This document shows, one piece after another, positions 5,345 to 5,533 of a DNA stretch of 5,533 nt. Positions within the stretch are counted from its first letter, which is position 1, and every line of letters begins with the position of its first letter. The position numbers were made by a program, and so were the translations under genes. Under the pieces are notes generated by a model, which was not told where the DNA came from, ran no database searches, and saw only the letters and a list, made by a program, of their open reading frames with translations. This stretch comes from Vulcanimicrobiota bacterium (GTDB lineage: Bacteria > Vulcanimicrobiota > Vulcanimicrobiia > Vulcanimicrobiales > Vulcanimicrobiaceae): positions 1 through 5,533 of the forward strand of contig JAFAHB010000112.1 in assembly GCA_019237435.1 (NCBI GenBank), read 5' to 3'.

Positions 5345-5533
5345 TCATCGCAGGTTTGCCGATTTGAGAACGTTGCTCGGCGAACGCCGCGCGCGGTACC
5401 GCGCCATCACGTCGCGTACGTATGCTCGCGTCTCGGCATAGGGTGGAACGCCGCCGTAGCGTTCGACGGCGCCCGGCCCCGCATTGTATGCCGCCACCGC
5501 GAGCTCGACGTTGCCGAAGCGATCGAGCAACGA
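5345..5533 (-). CDS. Lytic transglycosylase (SLT, GH23-type), C-terminal end only
   Basis: The last 62 codons of a gene that enters from the right edge. Lytic transglycosylases cleave peptidoglycan between N-acetylmuramic acid and N-acetylglucosamine, leaving 1,6-anhydro ends. [20 protein letters not shown] (residues 2-21 of the visible part) followed by [21 protein letters not shown] matches the C-terminal signature of the soluble-lytic-transglycosylase fold ('[10 protein letters not shown].V.ryggiPpyaETr.YV..v'). The catalytic glutamate and earlier motifs lie outside the window, so activity cannot be judged. A short basic tail, [16 protein letters not shown], follows the domain. A TTG at 5530 could be mistaken for a start, but the domain clearly continues upstream. 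Being the first visible gene of a rod and export operon, it probably makes the opening in peptidoglycan for the rod, a role filled by FlgJ in enterobacteria; that is inference. Confidence 0.9.
   Translation of the reverse strand, partial: SLLDRFGNVELAVAAYNAGPGAVERYGGVPPYAETRAYVRDVMARYRARRSPSNVLKSANLR

Larger units (their letters stand above)
597..5525. repeat. Dispersed, over-represented palindrome CGATCG
   Basis: By hand I count 28 copies of CGATCG, the first at 597-602 and the last at 5520-5525, almost all inside genes. About two would be expected from base composition alone at roughly 65% G+C. Clusters include 876-893 (two copies), 2439-2489 (three), 2802-2814 (two), 3080-3098 (two) and 5252-5261 (two overlapping). 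Two copies sit in the octamer GCGATCGC (794-801 and 2438-2445). The first 590 bases and 900-1440 have none. Codon choice may explain part of this. Confidence 0.5.
1..5533 (-). other. Probable single flagellar transcription unit
   Basis: Nine adjacent gene junctions are all on the minus strand with very small spacing. The gaps are 34 bases (transglycosylase to FliK-like), 8 (fliM to fliN), 6 (fliN to fliP), 15 (fliP to metF), 34 (metF to fliQ) and 30 (fliR to flhB). The overlaps are 22 bases (FliK-like and rod gene), 4 (rod gene and fliM, ATGA) and 1 or 7 (fliQ and fliR). I found no hairpin followed by a T run and no convincing promoter in any gap. Both ends of the unit lie outside the window. 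Confidence 0.7.

Noticed and set aside
1..5533. A non-flagellar (virulence-type) type III secretion system.
   Set aside because: Separate fliM and fliN, a rod-family protein with FlgF/FlgG signatures and a FliK-like neighbour point to a flagellum. No injectisome-specific gene is visible, though the divergent switch and rod proteins keep this from being certain.

Overview
This is a G+C-rich bacterial window (roughly two thirds G+C by eye) in which every credible gene lies on the minus strand. Read from the right edge to the left it gives: the C-terminal end of a lytic transglycosylase; a short FliK-like protein; a FlgF/FlgG-like rod protein; FliM; FliN; FliP; MetF (5,10-methylenetetrahydrofolate reductase); FliQ; FliR; and the N-terminal third of FlhB. 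It is therefore a flagellar basal-body and export-gate operon with one housekeeping metabolic gene inside it. The genes are packed tightly (gaps of 6 to 34 bases, or overlaps of 3 to 22 bases). No gene-free stretch exceeds 34 bases, and I see no internal promoter or terminator, so one long transcript is likely.

The layout makes functional sense. The lytic transglycosylase would open peptidoglycan. The rod protein builds the drive shaft. The FliK-like protein would set hook length and switch export specificity. FliM and FliN form the C-ring, which is the switch and the cargo-docking platform. FliP, FliQ, FliR and FlhB form the export gate in the inner membrane. MetF makes 5-methyltetrahydrofolate for methionine synthesis and has no established role in flagella. 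It splits the normally contiguous fliP-fliQ pair.

Several parts are divergent or reduced. FliM has no visible CheY-binding N-terminal motif and its central GGxG-like loop is altered. The rod protein keeps the middle and C-terminal signatures of its family but has only a degenerate N-terminal rod motif. The FliK-like protein is less than half the usual length. No fliO lies between fliN and fliP. fliR and fliB's export partner flhB share one reading frame and are separated by a single stop codon and ten sense codons.

The rod, FliK-like and transglycosylase genes indicate a diderm flagellum rather than a virulence-type injectisome. I cannot name the organism from sequence alone. Divergent flagellar proteins, high G+C and abundant CGATCG would fit an uncultivated or deep lineage (Eremiobacterota/Vulcanimicrobiota came to mind), but that is a guess. 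The window cuts both end genes.
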